Below the pieces are notes generated by a model. That model was not told where the DNA came from. It saw only the letters and a program-made list of their open reading frames with translations, and ran no database searches. A stretch of 64,000 bases of DNA, from contig CADAPM010000013.1 of NCBI GenBank assembly GCA_902789795.1, positions 1 to 64,000 of the forward strand. Reading direction: 5' to 3'. This document shows, in pieces, positions 1 to 10,030 of this stretch. How positions within the stretch are numbered: position 1 is the stretch's first letter; every line of letters begins with the position of its first letter. This stretch comes from an uncultured Eubacteriales bacterium. GTDB taxonomy: Bacteria > Bacillota > Clostridia > Christensenellales > Aristaeellaceae. The position numbers and the translations under genes were made by a program.

Positions 1-17
1 TAATTGGCAATTCTCTG

Positions 18-78
18 CTGCTGATGCCCGCATCAAGCTTAAACATCTTTATCCAATAATAAAGATATAGATGTTACA
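18..78 (+). repeat. Short dispersed repeat, copy 1 (TGATGC hairpin)
   Basis: About 60 bp containing the palindrome TGATGCCCGCATCA followed by an A/T-rich tail ending in GTTACA. A second copy lies inverted at 19091-19152. Here it directly abuts a longer palindromic element starting at 84. Non-coding; function unknown. Confidence 0.6.
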
Positions 79-83
79 ATATA

Positions 84-224
84 GTAGGGGCGGGACACCT
101 GGCCCGCCCGTCCAGTTGGCGTAAATACAGCATTGGGTATTTTATGATGGAACCAGAATTGCATACACTATCCAAATAGAATTTACGCGAAACAAGGCGG
201 GCGGGCCAGGTGTCCCGCCCCTAC
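84..224. repeat. MITE-like palindromic element, copy A
   Basis: A 141-bp element whose ends are inverted repeats: GTAGGGGCGGG at the left and CCCGCCCCTAC at the right, about 30 bp each with one mismatch region. Internal landmarks (CAGTTGGCGTAAA, CAGAATTGCAT, ATTTACGCG) recur in the copies near 36.8-37.1 kb. It encodes no transposase, so it would be a non-autonomous element. The short minus-strand reading frame running through it is not considered a gene. Confidence 0.7.
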
Positions 225-433
225 GGTGTATCGGTGATAACCGGTTCCGTTGTTTCTCGGATTCTGGCTATGATAAGGAGGGTGGCAACTCTTCTTTTGG
301 GTGGATGTCAGCGGCGACAGAAAGAACGGCGTTTTTACTAGGCAAAAGCCGGATCTGATTTCAAATTTGTCGAACATGAGAATTTAGTCGGTCATATCCT
401 TTGAATCGGGCGGAAAAAAACACAATTTATCTA

Positions 434-462
434 TTGACAAACGCCTTTGTGTATGGTTTAAT
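434..462 (+). promoter_or_regulatory. Sigma-A-type promoter of the polyamine operon
   Basis: TTGACA at 434-439 and TTTAAT at 457-462 are separated by 17 bp. They lie about 85 bp upstream of the XRE-cupin start, with no terminator before potA. The preceding 225-430 stretch shows nothing else I can name. Confidence 0.7.
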
Positions 463-475
463 CTTTCTGGCCAAA

Positions 476-496
476 AAGTTTAGTTTAAGTAAACTT
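476..496. promoter_or_regulatory. Candidate operator for the XRE-cupin regulator
   Basis: A perfect inverted repeat, AAGTTTA (476-482) and TAAACTT (490-496) with a 7-bp centre, lies just downstream of the expected transcription start. Autoregulation by the adjacent HTH protein is inferred from position and symmetry. Confidence 0.5.
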
Positions 497-546
497 CAGG
501 CTGACTAAACAAAAAGTTTGAAATAACGATCCGGGAGGTGAGAGGA

Positions 547-1089
547 TTGACGATCGGCGCGAAACTGAAGGGGCTGCGGCTCAGGCGGGGATTGACCCAG
601 GAGGAGCTGGCGGACCGGTGTGAGCTCAGTAAAGGCTTCATTTCACAGGTGGAACGGGACCAGGCGTCTCCCTCCATCGCCACCCTGACGGACATGCTGG
701 AGTGCCTGGGCAGCACGCTCAAGGAGTTCTTCAGCGATGACGGCAACGAAAAGACGGTCTACACCCGGGCGGACATGTTCGTCAAGGAAGACGAGGAGAC
801 CCTGCGCGGGCGCATCACCTGGCTGGTGCCCAACGCGCAGAAGAACAGCATGGAGCCCATTCTGGTGGAGCTGGGCGCCGGCGGCCAAACCCAGGAGATG
901 GGTCCCCACGAGGGCGAGGAGTTCGGCTACGTGATCAGCGGCACGGTAACGCTGCTGACGGGCACCAACCAGCAGAAGCTCCACGCGGGCGAAAGCTTCT
1001 GCCTGCATCCCCGGACCGCCCATTCCCTGATCAACGAGTCCAAGCATTCAGCAAAATTCATCTGGGTCATCGACCCGCCGAATTTTTAA
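547..1089 (+). CDS. XRE-family regulator with C-terminal cupin (PuuR/PotR-like)
   Basis: A 180-residue DNA-binding regulator. An HTH_3 domain occupies about residues 3-60 (KLKGLRLRRGLTQEELADR; the recognition helix includes SKGFISQVER). A cupin sensor domain occupies about 105-175 (GPHEGEEFGYVISGTV, HPRTAHSLIN). This two-domain design is typical of regulators next to potABCD, where the cupin is thought to sense polyamines or related ligands. The TTG at 547 is preferred because GGGAGGTG ends 6 bp before it; a GTG at 538 would sit inside that ribosome-binding site. It is 39 bp upstream of potA with no terminator, so it probably heads the operon and autoregulates through the palindrome at 476-496. 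Confidence 0.85.
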   Translation: MTIGAKLKGLRLRRGLTQEELADRCELSKGFISQVERDQASPSIATLTDMLECLGSTLKEFFSDDGNEKTVYTRADMFVKEDEETLRGRITWLVPNAQKNSMEPILVELGAGGQTQEMGPHEGEEFGYVISGTVTLLTGTNQQKLHAGESFCLHPRTAHSLINESKHSAKFIWVIDPPNF

Positions 1090-1128
1090 CTGTCAGCTGA
1101 TCCAATTATTATATAAAGGAGACCGCAC

Positions 1129-2705
<1,577 letters not shown>

Positions 2706-2709
<4 letters not shown>

Positions 2710-3488
2710 AATCCTTTTTCCGCATGACCTATCCCTACATCCTGTGGATCGGTCTCTTCATCGTCGCGCCGATGATCATGATCCTCCTGTACGCCCTTAC
2801 CAAGGACGGCGGCAACCGGACCCTGATCTTCCAGTTCACCTTCGATAACTTCACCCGCTTCTTCAGCGACCCCACTTTCATGCGCGTGCTGTGGACCTCG
2901 CTGAGGATCGCCTTTCTGACCACAGTGTTCTGCATCCTGATCGGCTATCCCGCGGCGCTGTTCATCGCGAACCTCTCCGAGCGCGCCCAGACCATGATGG
3001 TGCTGCTGCTGACCCTGCCCATGTGGATCAACATGCTGCTCAAGACCTACGCCTGGCGCGGCATCCTGATGAACTTCGATTTCGAGAGCGAGGTCAAGGT
3101 GTTCATCGGCATGGTGTACGACTTCCTGCCCTACATGATCATCCAGATCCACACCTCCATCGCCAAGATGGACCGGGAGCTGCTGACCGCCGCCTACGAC
3201 CTGGGCGCGAACCGGTGGAAATCCTTCCTGAAGGTGACCCTGCCTTTGAGCGTGCCCGGCATCATCAGCGGCATCACTCTCGTGTTCCTGCCGGCGGTAT
3301 CCAGCTTCGTGATCCCCAAGCTGCTGGGCGGCGGCGATTACGTGCTGATCGGCAACCTGATCGAGACCTTCTTCATCACCACCGGCAACTGGAACTTCGG
3401 CTCCGCGATCTCCCTGATCATGGCGCTGATCATCATCGCCTCCATGTGGCTGACCAAGAAGCTCGACCGCAACACGCAGGAGGACTGA
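2706..3488 (+). CDS. potB: Spermidine/putrescine ABC transporter permease PotB
   Basis: A 260-residue integral membrane permease of the MetI/BPD type with about six transmembrane helices. The first is [20 protein letters not shown]. The EAA-type loop that docks on the ATPase is visible as [20 protein letters not shown]. The start is a TTG overlapping the potA stop, so translation is probably coupled; an ATG at 2724 is the alternative and would shorten it by 6 residues. With PotC it forms the channel for polyamines delivered by PotD. Length is normal for the family. Confidence 0.9.
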
Positions 3489-3492
3489 CGCC

Positions 3493-4299
3493 ATGAATAA
3501 GAAATCGCGCTGGTCCTTCCTCTCCAACGGCTACCTGCTGCTGATCCTGCTGTTCATCTACCTGCCCATTGCTTATATTGTACTTTTCTCCTTCAACGAC
3601 GGCAAGTCCATGACCAAGTTCGCGGGCTTCTCCCTGCGCTGGTACGAGGCCATGTTCAAGGACCGCACCATGCTGGAGAGCATCCGCACCACGGTGGTGG
3701 TGGCGGTCATCGCCACGGCCGTCTCCACGGTGGTGGGCACCATCACGGCCATCGGCCTGTCCAAGGCGCGGCCGCTGATCCGCACCGCCATCCTGGAAAT
3801 CAACAATCTGCCGGTCATGAATCCGGACATCGTCACCGCCATCGGCATGATGCTCCTGTTCATCGTCCCCGGCGTTTCCCTGAGCATGACCACCCTGATC
3901 CTGGCGCACATCACCTTCTGCATCCCCTACGTGATCCTGACCATCATGCCCAAGCTCCGCCAGCTGGACGACAACGTGGCGGAGGCTGCGCTGGATCTGG
4001 GCGCGAACCCCTGGCAGGCCCTGATCAAGGTCATCCTACCCCAGATCTATCCGGCCATCCTCTCCGGCGCGCTGATCGCCTTCAGCATGTCCTTCGACGA
4101 TTTCGTCATCTCCTTCTTCACCGCCGGCGTCGGCGTCAGCAATATTTCCATGTACGTCTACTCCATGAAGCGCTACAACCCGAGTGTCAACGCGCTCTCC
4201 ACCCTGATCGTGGTCGTCGTGACCCTGATCCTGGTGCTGACCAACCTGATCCCCGTTATCAAAGATAAAAGGACAAAAAAGGAGGAACAAAGATTATGA
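3493..4299 (+). CDS. potC: Spermidine/putrescine ABC transporter permease PotC
   Basis: A 268-residue second permease of the polyamine importer, beginning 4 bp after potB. About six transmembrane helices are visible, starting with GYLLLILLFIYLPIAYIVLF. The EAA motif is ALDLGANPWQALIKVILPQI. The conserved segment SFDDFVISFF is characteristic of PotC-type subunits. The gene overlaps the potD start by 4 bp, consistent with one transcript and coupled translation. Confidence 0.92.
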   Translation: MNKKSRWSFLSNGYLLLILLFIYLPIAYIVLFSFNDGKSMTKFAGFSLRWYEAMFKDRTMLESIRTTVVVAVIATAVSTVVGTITAIGLSKARPLIRTAILEINNLPVMNPDIVTAIGMMLLFIVPGVSLSMTTLILAHITFCIPYVILTIMPKLRQLDDNVAEAALDLGANPWQALIKVILPQIYPAILSGALIAFSMSFDDFVISFFTAGVGVSNISMYVYSMKRYNPSVNALSTLIVVVVTLILVLTNLIPVIKDKRTKKEEQRL

Positions 4300-5304
4300 A
4301 AAAGGTATGGGCAATGCTGCTGGTGTTCTGCCTCTTGGCAGTCTCTTCGGCCGCGCTGGCGGATGGCGGAGTCCTGTATGTGTTCAACTGGGGCGAGTAC
4401 ATGGATATGGAAGTCATCCATAACTTTGAGAAAGAATACAATGTTGTGGTCAAATACTCCACCTTCGAATCCAACGAGGATATGTATACCAAGCTGATGA
4501 CCGGCGCGGCCTACGACGTGCTCTTCCCCAGCGATTACATGGTGGAGCGCCTGATCCGCGAAAACAAGCTGCAGCCCCTGGACAAGAGCGTGATAACCAA
4601 CGCCGAAGGCCTGGCCGAGGGCGTCAAAAACCTCGCCTTCGACCCGGACAATACCTACAGCATGCCCTATTTGTGGCAGACGGTCGGCATCCTTTACGAT
4701 ACCACCAAGGTGGATCCGGAAGCGATCGAGGAGCAGGGCTGGGACGCTTATCACAATCCTGAGTACGCGGGCCATGTCTATGTCTACAATTCTGAGCGCG
4801 ACGGCTTCCTGCTGGGCCTGAAGGCGCTGGGCCTTTCCGTCAACACCACCAGCGAGGCGGATCTGGAGGCGGCCTATAACTGGCTGCGCGAGATGGACAA
4901 GACCGTCCGTCCTTCCTATGTCAGCGGTGGTCTACAGCGGCGATGCCGCCATGATCATGCTGGAAAACGAGGACATGAGCTACTGCACCCCGAAGCAAGG
5001 CACCAACATCGCGGTCGACAACATGGTTATTCCCGCGAACGCCGGCAATCCGGAAATGGCTAACCTGTTCATCAACTACATCCTCGATTATGAAAACAGC
5101 AAGCAGATCTCCGAAACGGTGGGCTACGCCTCCGTCAACGCGAAAGTGCTCGAGGATCTCTCCAGCCCCGGCGGCCTGTACGAGGGCAATGTCGCCTACA
5201 TCCCCCGCAGCGGCTATGAGCTGGACGAAGTGTACTACGACATCCCCGACTCTCTGCGCGACACCTACTCCACCATGTGGATGAAGGTCAAGCTTCACGA
5301 ATAA
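4296..5304 (+). pseudogene. potD: Polyamine-binding protein PotD, disrupted by a deletion/frameshift
   Basis: The first frame gives a signal peptide (MKKVWAMLLVFCLLAVSSAALA) and a PotD N-lobe (LYVFNWGEYMDMEVI, YDVLFPSDYMVERLIRENKL). It breaks at about 4915-4925. The second frame resumes with VVYSGDAAMIMLENEDMSYC and the PotD C-lobe (GTNIAVDNMVIPANAG) to 5304. The joined protein would be about 336 residues, and the roughly 20 residues that normally lie between the two parts are missing, so this looks like a small deletion that is not a multiple of 3 rather than a single-base error. ATGTC occurs at the join, compatible with microhomology. If real, the importer lacks its binding protein; an assembly or sequencing error is possible. 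Confidence 0.85.
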
Positions 5305-5319
5305 AAACGGATAAACAAC

Positions 5320-5353
5320 AACGGCAGGACTCCGAAAGGGGCCTGCCGTTTTT
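5320..5353 (+). terminator. Rho-independent terminator of the pot operon
   Basis: The stem AACGGCAGG / CCTGCCGTT is followed by a T-run at 5349-5353, 16 bp after the potD stop. Confidence 0.85.
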
Positions 5354-5354
5354 A

Positions 5355-5560
5355 AGTGAGGAGGTAGGAGTGAGGAGGTAGGAGTTCAGGTGCAAATGCC
5401 GCCGCTTCGCTCTGGCATTTGTTCAATTGTTGTGGCCTGCCTGCGGCAGGCGATATGGTACGAAATTGCGCTCAGCGCAATTTCTACCGCAACTCCTCAC
5501 TCCTCATTTCTCACTCCTAACTAATCCGTACTTCCTACTTCCTACTTCCTAACTCCTACT
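5355..5560. repeat. Inverted heptad-array element with two hairpins (locus 1)
   Basis: A purine-rich 7-bp array (AGGAGGT, AGGAGTG units) at 5355-5383 and a pyrimidine-rich array at 5492-5560 face each other. Next to the left array lies TTCAGGTG then the hairpin CAAATGCC/GGCATTTG; next to the right one is the hairpin GAAATTGCGC/GCGCAATTTC. The TAG stop of the ATP-grasp gene (5556-5558) lies inside the right array. Confidence 0.75.
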
Positions 5561-6752
5561 TGTCTCTCTCCCTCACCGCATCCGCGTAGAAGGCGTTCAT
5601 TTCCTCCTCGGTGGAGAAGGCGCCCAGGAACATCTGGTTGCTCATGGCGCCGGAGAGGGCGTCGGGGACGCGGCCCACCATGCGCAGCTGGGCGGCGTAC
5701 TTGGCGGCGAGCTCCTCATGGGACAGGGCAAAGGGCTTGCCGTCGCGTCGGCCGGCGAAAGCGCCGAAGTAGTGCTCGCCCACGGGCTTGGTGGAGCGGT
5801 CGAAGGCGATCATGTCCGCCCAGATCTTGTACACGTCGGTGGAGTTGGCGTAGTTCATCATATCGGGGGAGATGCCGCCGCTGGGGCGCATGTTCACCTC
5901 CAGGGCCACCACCTGCCCCGCCTTGCCGATGTGCTGGTCGCAGGTCAGGCGGAAGAACTCAAAGTGCACGAAGCGGCTGTGTACGCCGAAGCTCTTGGCC
6001 ACGGCGCGGCCAGCGGCGCGCACGTCCTCCGCCAGGTCCTTGACGATGTAGAAGAACGTGTTGTCGTTGTTGTTGACGATGTCCATGATGGAGTTGGGTG
6101 TGACGTTGCCGGTCTCGAACAGGGGCTCGCCGTGGCTGTCGATGATGGCGTCATAGCTGATGACGGTGGCGGAGATGAACTCCTCCATGATGTAGGAGAC
6201 GCCCGGGCGCTTTTCGTTGAGGAAGCGGCGCAGCGCGTCCTCGTCGCTGAGCTTGTGCGTGTCCGAAGCGCCGACGCCGTCGTCCGGCTTCGCGATGACC
6301 GGCCAGCCCACCTCGTGGACGAAGGCCATGCACCCGTCGAAATCGTCCACGATGTGCCAGCGCGCGGTGGGGATCCCGGCCCGCTGATAGTATTCCTTCA
6401 TGCCGCTCTTGTAGCGGATGCGGGCGAGGTCGCTCTCCTGCCAGCCGCTGGTGATATGAAAGTCCGTGCGCAGCATGGCGTCATGGGTGAGCCAGTACTC
6501 GTTGTTGCTCTCCAGCCAGTCGATGCGGCCGTACCGGCTGATGAAGTAAGCCACGGCGCGGTAGACCTCGTCGTAGTTTTCCAGGGAGCCGACTTTGTAA
6601 TACTCGTCCAGGCAGCCCCGCAGCTCTTCCGTCAGGCCGTCATAGGGGCTGTCCCCGATGCCCAGCACCCTGAGCCCGTTGTTCTTGAGCTCGCGGCAGA
6701 ACATCCAGTAGTTCGCGGGGAAATTGGGGGAGATGAAGACGAAGTTTTTCAT
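5556..6752 (-). CDS. ATP-grasp domain protein (carboxylate-amine ligase type)
   Basis: A 398-residue cytoplasmic protein. It has a Rossmann-like pre-ATP-grasp N-domain (FVFISPNFPANYWMFCRELK), then a lysine-bearing central segment (GWPVIAKPDDGVGASDTHKL) and the Mg-ATP-binding end VVALEVNMRPSGGISPDMMN. This is the layout of ATP-grasp ligases that join a carboxylate to an amine or thiol; the substrate cannot be told. The start at 6752 is chosen because AAGGAGG (6761-6767) lies 8 bp upstream; an earlier in-frame ATG at 6776 has no ribosome-binding site and overlaps that motif. Downstream of two esterase genes on the same strand but separated by a repeat, so not clearly cotranscribed. Confidence 0.8.
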   Translation of the reverse strand: MKNFVFISPNFPANYWMFCRELKNNGLRVLGIGDSPYDGLTEELRGCLDEYYKVGSLENYDEVYRAVAYFISRYGRIDWLESNNEYWLTHDAMLRTDFHITSGWQESDLARIRYKSGMKEYYQRAGIPTARWHIVDDFDGCMAFVHEVGWPVIAKPDDGVGASDTHKLSDEDALRRFLNEKRPGVSYIMEEFISATVISYDAIIDSHGEPLFETGNVTPNSIMDIVNNNDNTFFYIVKDLAEDVRAAGRAVAKSFGVHSRFVHFEFFRLTCDQHIGKAGQVVALEVNMRPSGGISPDMMNYANSTDVYKIWADMIAFDRSTKPVGEHYFGAFAGRRDGKPFALSHEELAAKYAAQLRMVGRVPDALSGAMSNQMFLGAFSTEEEMNAFYADAVRERDK

Positions 6753-6800
6753 GTTGGCAGCCTCCTTTGCAGACATATTAGAAGCAGAAAGCGTAGTTTA

Positions 6801-6912
6801 GGTAGGAATTAGGAAGTAGAAAGTAGGAAGTAATTCTACTCCCGCTCCAGGCGGTACAGACGCTTCTGCAAAACAATAATTACTTCCTACTTCCTACTTT
6901 ATCCTTCCTACT
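6801..6912. repeat. Heptad arrays around 68-bp core, copy 1 (locus 2)
   Basis: Purine-rich heptads (GGAAGTA type) at 6801-6830 and pyrimidine-rich heptads at 6881-6912 flank a 68-bp core at 6823-6890. The core begins GTAGGAAGTAATTCTACT and ends ATTACTTCCTAC. The 3' end of the downstream esterase gene is 20 bp away. Confidence 0.8.
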
Positions 6913-6933
6913 TTGTGTTTTGTCCTTGCTGAT

Positions 6934-7689
6934 TTATTGGTTTTCCAGCAAATGCGGCACATGATACCTGACCTGCTTGTACCACCAGTCCCAGTCGTGG
7001 GCGGCGTCGTGGCCCCAGATGTCCACCCACACGCCGATGCCCTTTTCCTGGCAGATGTCGCGCAGGCGGAAGGTGGTGTCCTTTTCCTCCCAGGGGCCCT
7101 GGCCCACCACGATGATGCCGCGGTGGCGGTTGTACTCCTGGATGTAGGGGTGGTCGGCGGGCATGCCCGCCAGGTAGTCCACGGGGCTGTTCAGGTAGAC
7201 CAGCTCGTCGGAATAGCTGCCGAAGCCGTAGGCGGCGGTGTAGATGCCGCTCAGGGCCAGCAGGCCGTCGAACAGGTCGGGCCGGCGGAAGAAGCAGTTG
7301 ACAGCGTGGGTGGCGCCCAGGGAGCAGCCGAAGGCGATGAGCCCGGGGAAGCCGGACCAGCCGTTGCGCGCGTTCACCATCTCGCGGGCGAAGGGCACGA
7401 CCTCGTTGAAGATGTAGTCCATCCACTGCTCGTGGCGGCGCACCCGCCAGTAGGGGTCGGAGCCGGCGCTCCAGGTCTCCCGGTCCATGGTGTCGATGGA
7501 AAACACCATCACCTGGCCGGCGTCGATCCACGGCGCCCACACGTCCGTCATGTGGAAGTTCTCAAAATCGAAGAAGCGCCCGTCCTGGCAGGGGATGAAC
7601 AGCACCGGCCTGCCGGCGTGGCCGTAGACCTTCATCTCCATATCCCGGTTCAGGGAGGAGCTGTAGCGCTTGAAATACTGGGTCTCCAT
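6934..7689 (-). CDS. Alpha/beta-hydrolase of the esterase D type
   Basis: A 251-residue cytoplasmic hydrolase with no signal peptide. The nucleophile elbow is AFGCSLGATHA, with Ser in GCSLG. A C-terminal histidine segment, WGHDAAHDWDWW, supplies the likely catalytic His. It follows the 7712-8473 esterase by 22 bp, so the two form an operon, and both resemble the putative esterase (Pfam Esterase) family that includes S-formylglutathione hydrolases and feruloyl or acetyl esterases. The natural ester is unknown; plant cell-wall acyl groups or siderophore-like esters are possibilities. Confidence 0.8.
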   Translation of the reverse strand: METQYFKRYSSSLNRDMEMKVYGHAGRPVLFIPCQDGRFFDFENFHMTDVWAPWIDAGQVMVFSIDTMDRETWSAGSDPYWRVRRHEQWMDYIFNEVVPFAREMVNARNGWSGFPGLIAFGCSLGATHAVNCFFRRPDLFDGLLALSGIYTAAYGFGSYSDELVYLNSPVDYLAGMPADHPYIQEYNRHRGIIVVGQGPWEEKDTTFRLRDICQEKGIGVWVDIWGHDAAHDWDWWYKQVRYHVPHLLENQ

Positions 7690-7711
7690 GGGGACATCCT
7701 TTCTCAGCGGG

Positions 7712-8473
7712 TCAGTGGTACATGATCGTGGGCAGGAAGATGGGGATCTGGCGCTCCCAGCTGGCCTCGCAGTGGGTGCCGCCGGGAATGATGCGGCTGG
7801 AGACGTACGCGCCCTGGTCCGTCAGCGCGTCGGCGCAGCGCTGGAAGTAGCCGCGCATGTGCTCCTGCCCCTTCAGCTCCTCGGAGCCGTAGTCCATGTA
7901 GACCACGGTGTCCGGGCCGAGCTCGGAGCGGCGGATGGTCTGCTCCATCTTGCACTGTGCGGCCCACACCGAGGGCGAGAGGGCCGCCGCCCGGGAAAAG
8001 ACGTGGTTGAACTCGCTGACCGCGAACAGGCTCATGAGCCCGCCCATGGACGAGCCCGCGATCCAGGTGGTCTCCCGCCCCGGCAGGGTGGGATAGCGCT
8101 CGTCGATCAGGGGCTTCAGCGTCTCCACCATCCAGCGCATGAAGCGCCGGCCATAGCCGGTGATGTGCCCGAACCAGGGGTCGTCAAAGGTGTAGGGGGA
8201 ATACTCGTTCAGCCGTCCATGGGGCGGGCGGTGGTTGCAGTCCACCGCGACGACGATCAGGCCGGTGCGGGTCCATTCCAGGTATTCGCCCATGCCCCAG
8301 CTCTTGCCGTAGGTGGCGTCTTCGTCAAAAAATACGTTATGCCCGTCGAACATGTACAGGACGGGGAAGCGCGCTTGCGGGTCCTCAATCGCTTCTTCGG
8401 GCAGGTAAACATACACGGTTCTCGGTTTCCGTCCGGTCACAGGCCAGACAGGGGTCGTCCATTTCTCGATCAC
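7712..8473 (-). CDS. Alpha/beta-hydrolase, enterochelin-esterase-like
   Basis: A 253-residue protein of the putative esterase family. The start is GTG with AGGAGG just upstream. Motifs: RTVYVYLPEEA at the N-terminus, FPVLYMFDGHNVFFDE (typical of Fes/IroE-like esterases), the nucleophile GSSMGGLMSL, and the terminal His segment PGGTHCEASWERQ. No signal peptide, so it acts on an imported or cytosolic ester. First gene of a two-gene operon with the second esterase. Exact substrate unknown. Confidence 0.82.
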   Translation of the reverse strand: MIEKWTTPVWPVTGRKPRTVYVYLPEEAIEDPQARFPVLYMFDGHNVFFDEDATYGKSWGMGEYLEWTRTGLIVVAVDCNHRPPHGRLNEYSPYTFDDPWFGHITGYGRRFMRWMVETLKPLIDERYPTLPGRETTWIAGSSMGGLMSLFAVSEFNHVFSRAAALSPSVWAAQCKMEQTIRRSELGPDTVVYMDYGSEELKGQEHMRGYFQRCADALTDQGAYVSSRIIPGGTHCEASWERQIPIFLPTIMYH

Positions 8474-8702
8474 TCGAGGTCCTCCTGAGCAGTACTGTCC
8501 CGCACTCGCGGGATGTAAAAAGTATATTACGCCGAAAAGCCGTTGTCAACGCAGACCAGCGGGAGAAAATGTCTGGCCTTTGTGCTTTTTTGGTGGTTTT
8601 TTGTAGGGGATGGGGATATTTTTGCGGTGAGCTATATATTCACAAAAAAGCAAGAATACCGTTTTAAGCAAGCCCCCATAGCATTGCCATGCCCACAAAA
8701 TA

Positions 8703-8768
8703 AAAGAAACTGCGCCACGCGCAGTTTCCACCAAAACTTATCCCTTATCTCTTATCACTCATCACTTG
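8703..8768. repeat. Heptad array with hairpin (right half, locus 3)
   Basis: A hairpin, AAACTGCG / CGCAGTTT, near 8707-8730 is followed by pyrimidine-rich heptads (TTATCTC, TTATCAC) at 8735-8768. The stop codon of the YgjV-like gene is the TGA within the array, read on the minus strand. The rest of 8474-8700 holds nothing I recognise. Confidence 0.7.
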
Positions 8769-9262
8769 CTCTGTCCGTGTTTCCTCAGCTGCCAGATGCC
8801 CACCAGGCTCGAAATGATGGTGAACACGTCGAAGGCAAAGGCGGAGTAGTTCATCAGGCTGAAATCAAAGATGGACCAGAGCACCTGGCCGAAGATGATG
8901 GCCCACTTGAGCACCCGGGCATCCTTCGCGTTCAGGAACAGGGTGAAGGCGATGGCGGCGATGGTGGGCAGCCAGCCCAGCAGCCCCAGGTTGTTGAAGG
9001 GCAGGGACAGGGCGATCTGCAGGACGATGAAAACCAGGATGACCGGGACGGTCAGCTGGCGCTTCAGGCTCCAGAGGTTGCGGACGATGCTGACCAGGTT
9101 GGAAATGAGCCCGGTCACGCCGCCCAGCATCGCGTTGGCGATGCCCATGATGAGCCACTGGACGCACTGCAGCTTCAGGATCCGGTCGCGCTGCGGGACA
9201 AAGCCGATCATGACCATGATGACCGCGCCGACCAGGGAAATGGCGTTTGCGATAAGGACCAC
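8762..9262 (-). CDS. YgjV-family inner membrane protein
   Basis: A 166-residue membrane protein with about five hydrophobic helices, for example VPVILVFIVLQIALSLPFN and LLGWLPTIAAIAFTLFLNA. The pattern matches the bacterial inner membrane protein YgjV family, whose function is unknown. GTG start preceded by AAAGGAG. The last codons (QSK stop) run into the heptad array at 8735-8768. It has no obvious operon partner. Confidence 0.7.
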   Translation of the reverse strand: MVLIANAISLVGAVIMVMIGFVPQRDRILKLQCVQWLIMGIANAMLGGVTGLISNLVSIVRNLWSLKRQLTVPVILVFIVLQIALSLPFNNLGLLGWLPTIAAIAFTLFLNAKDARVLKWAIIFGQVLWSIFDFSLMNYSAFAFDVFTIISSLVGIWQLRKHGQSK

Positions 9263-9354
9263 GGGGAACTCCTTTCGGACGAGAAGAAAAACGCTGTCGA
9301 AAAAGGATTATACCACACAACCAAAGGAATAGGAAGCCCGAAGCCCAAGCTCAA

Positions 9355-9397
9355 GAGAAAAGAAAAGGCGAGGCTGTTTTAAACAACAGCTCCGCCT
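9355..9397 (-). terminator. Terminator after the truncated histidine kinase
   Basis: Read on the minus strand, AGGCGGAGCTGTT pairs with AACAGCCTCGCCT (one mismatch) and is followed by TTTTCTTTTCT. It lies just after the kinase remnant stop at 9413. Confidence 0.8.
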
Positions 9398-9412
9398 GGC
9401 GGAAAACGTTTC

Positions 9413-9757
9413 TCAGGTCGATTGAATGCCTGCGGGAAACACGATGTTCATACTGAATATATGATCCTCGGTACTGATGGAGTAGCGCCCGTTATATTTG
9501 TGGACGATTTTTTCGATGCTTCTGATGCCGTAACCATGATTTCTCTTGTCGGATTTGGAAGTGATCAGCCGGCCTTCGGACCAGGCAAGTTCGCCGGTGT
9601 AGCTGTTTTCAATCGTAACGATGACAAAACCGCGGTCACGCCGGACGTTGACCTGTATATTTTTGATCTCGTTCTCCGGCAGTTTGGATACGGCTTCGAT
9701 CGCGTTGTCGATCAGATTGCCGAACAGTACGTACAGGTCGGTGGTACCGATCCCTGA
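9413..9757 (-). pseudogene. C-terminal remnant of a GHKL sensor histidine kinase
   Basis: Translating the minus strand gives an intact GHKL ATPase end without its N-terminal part. The N box reads LFGNLIDNAIEAVSKL, then VNVRRDRGFVIVTIENSYTG, then the G box KRNHGYGIRSIEKIV, and a stop at 9413-9415 followed by a good terminator. The sensor, transmembrane and H-box portions are absent: the frame meets a plus-strand hydrolase fragment at about 9750-9760. It resembles the AgrC-like kinase at 61.6 kb. Non-functional as a kinase unless the break is an assembly artefact. Confidence 0.8.
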
Positions 9758-10017
9758 CGCTGCCGGAGAAGCTGGAAGCGGCGCTCAATTCTGACGAATA
9801 CAAGGATCTGCCTGTGAAGTTCTGGTACAACGGCAGCGGCAGTGCTGACATGGCTCACGACAAACACCAGATCATGGCGCAGAAAGTGCTGGCAGACATG
9901 CCCGAGCGCTTTACCGACGGGGTGAACTACTGCTGGGTAGAGTTCAAGGGCGGCACCCACGCCTACAACTGCTGGCTGCCCCACCTGTATAACTGCCTGA
10001 GAGTATTCTACAAATAA
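9751..10017 (+). pseudogene. C-terminal remnant of an alpha/beta-hydrolase or esterase
   Basis: The reading frame from about 9751 to 10017 encodes LTLPEKLEAALNSDEYKDL, then KFWYNGSGSADMAHDKHQIM, then FKGGTHAYNCWLPHLYNCLR. The GGTH and AYNCWLPHLYN segments look like the last third of a putative esterase or enterochelin-esterase-like protein, including the catalytic His. No start codon with a ribosome-binding site is present and the nucleophile domain is missing. It meets the kinase remnant head-to-head. Confidence 0.7.
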
Positions 10018-10030
10018 TCATTGGCAAAAC

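Noticed and set aside
183-377. A 64-residue minus-strand frame at the left edge
   Set aside because: It runs through the MITE end and has no ribosome-binding site or family similarity.
4296-5304. Programmed frameshift in potD
   Set aside because: No slippery sequence or structure is seen and about 20 expected residues are missing, so a deletion fits better.
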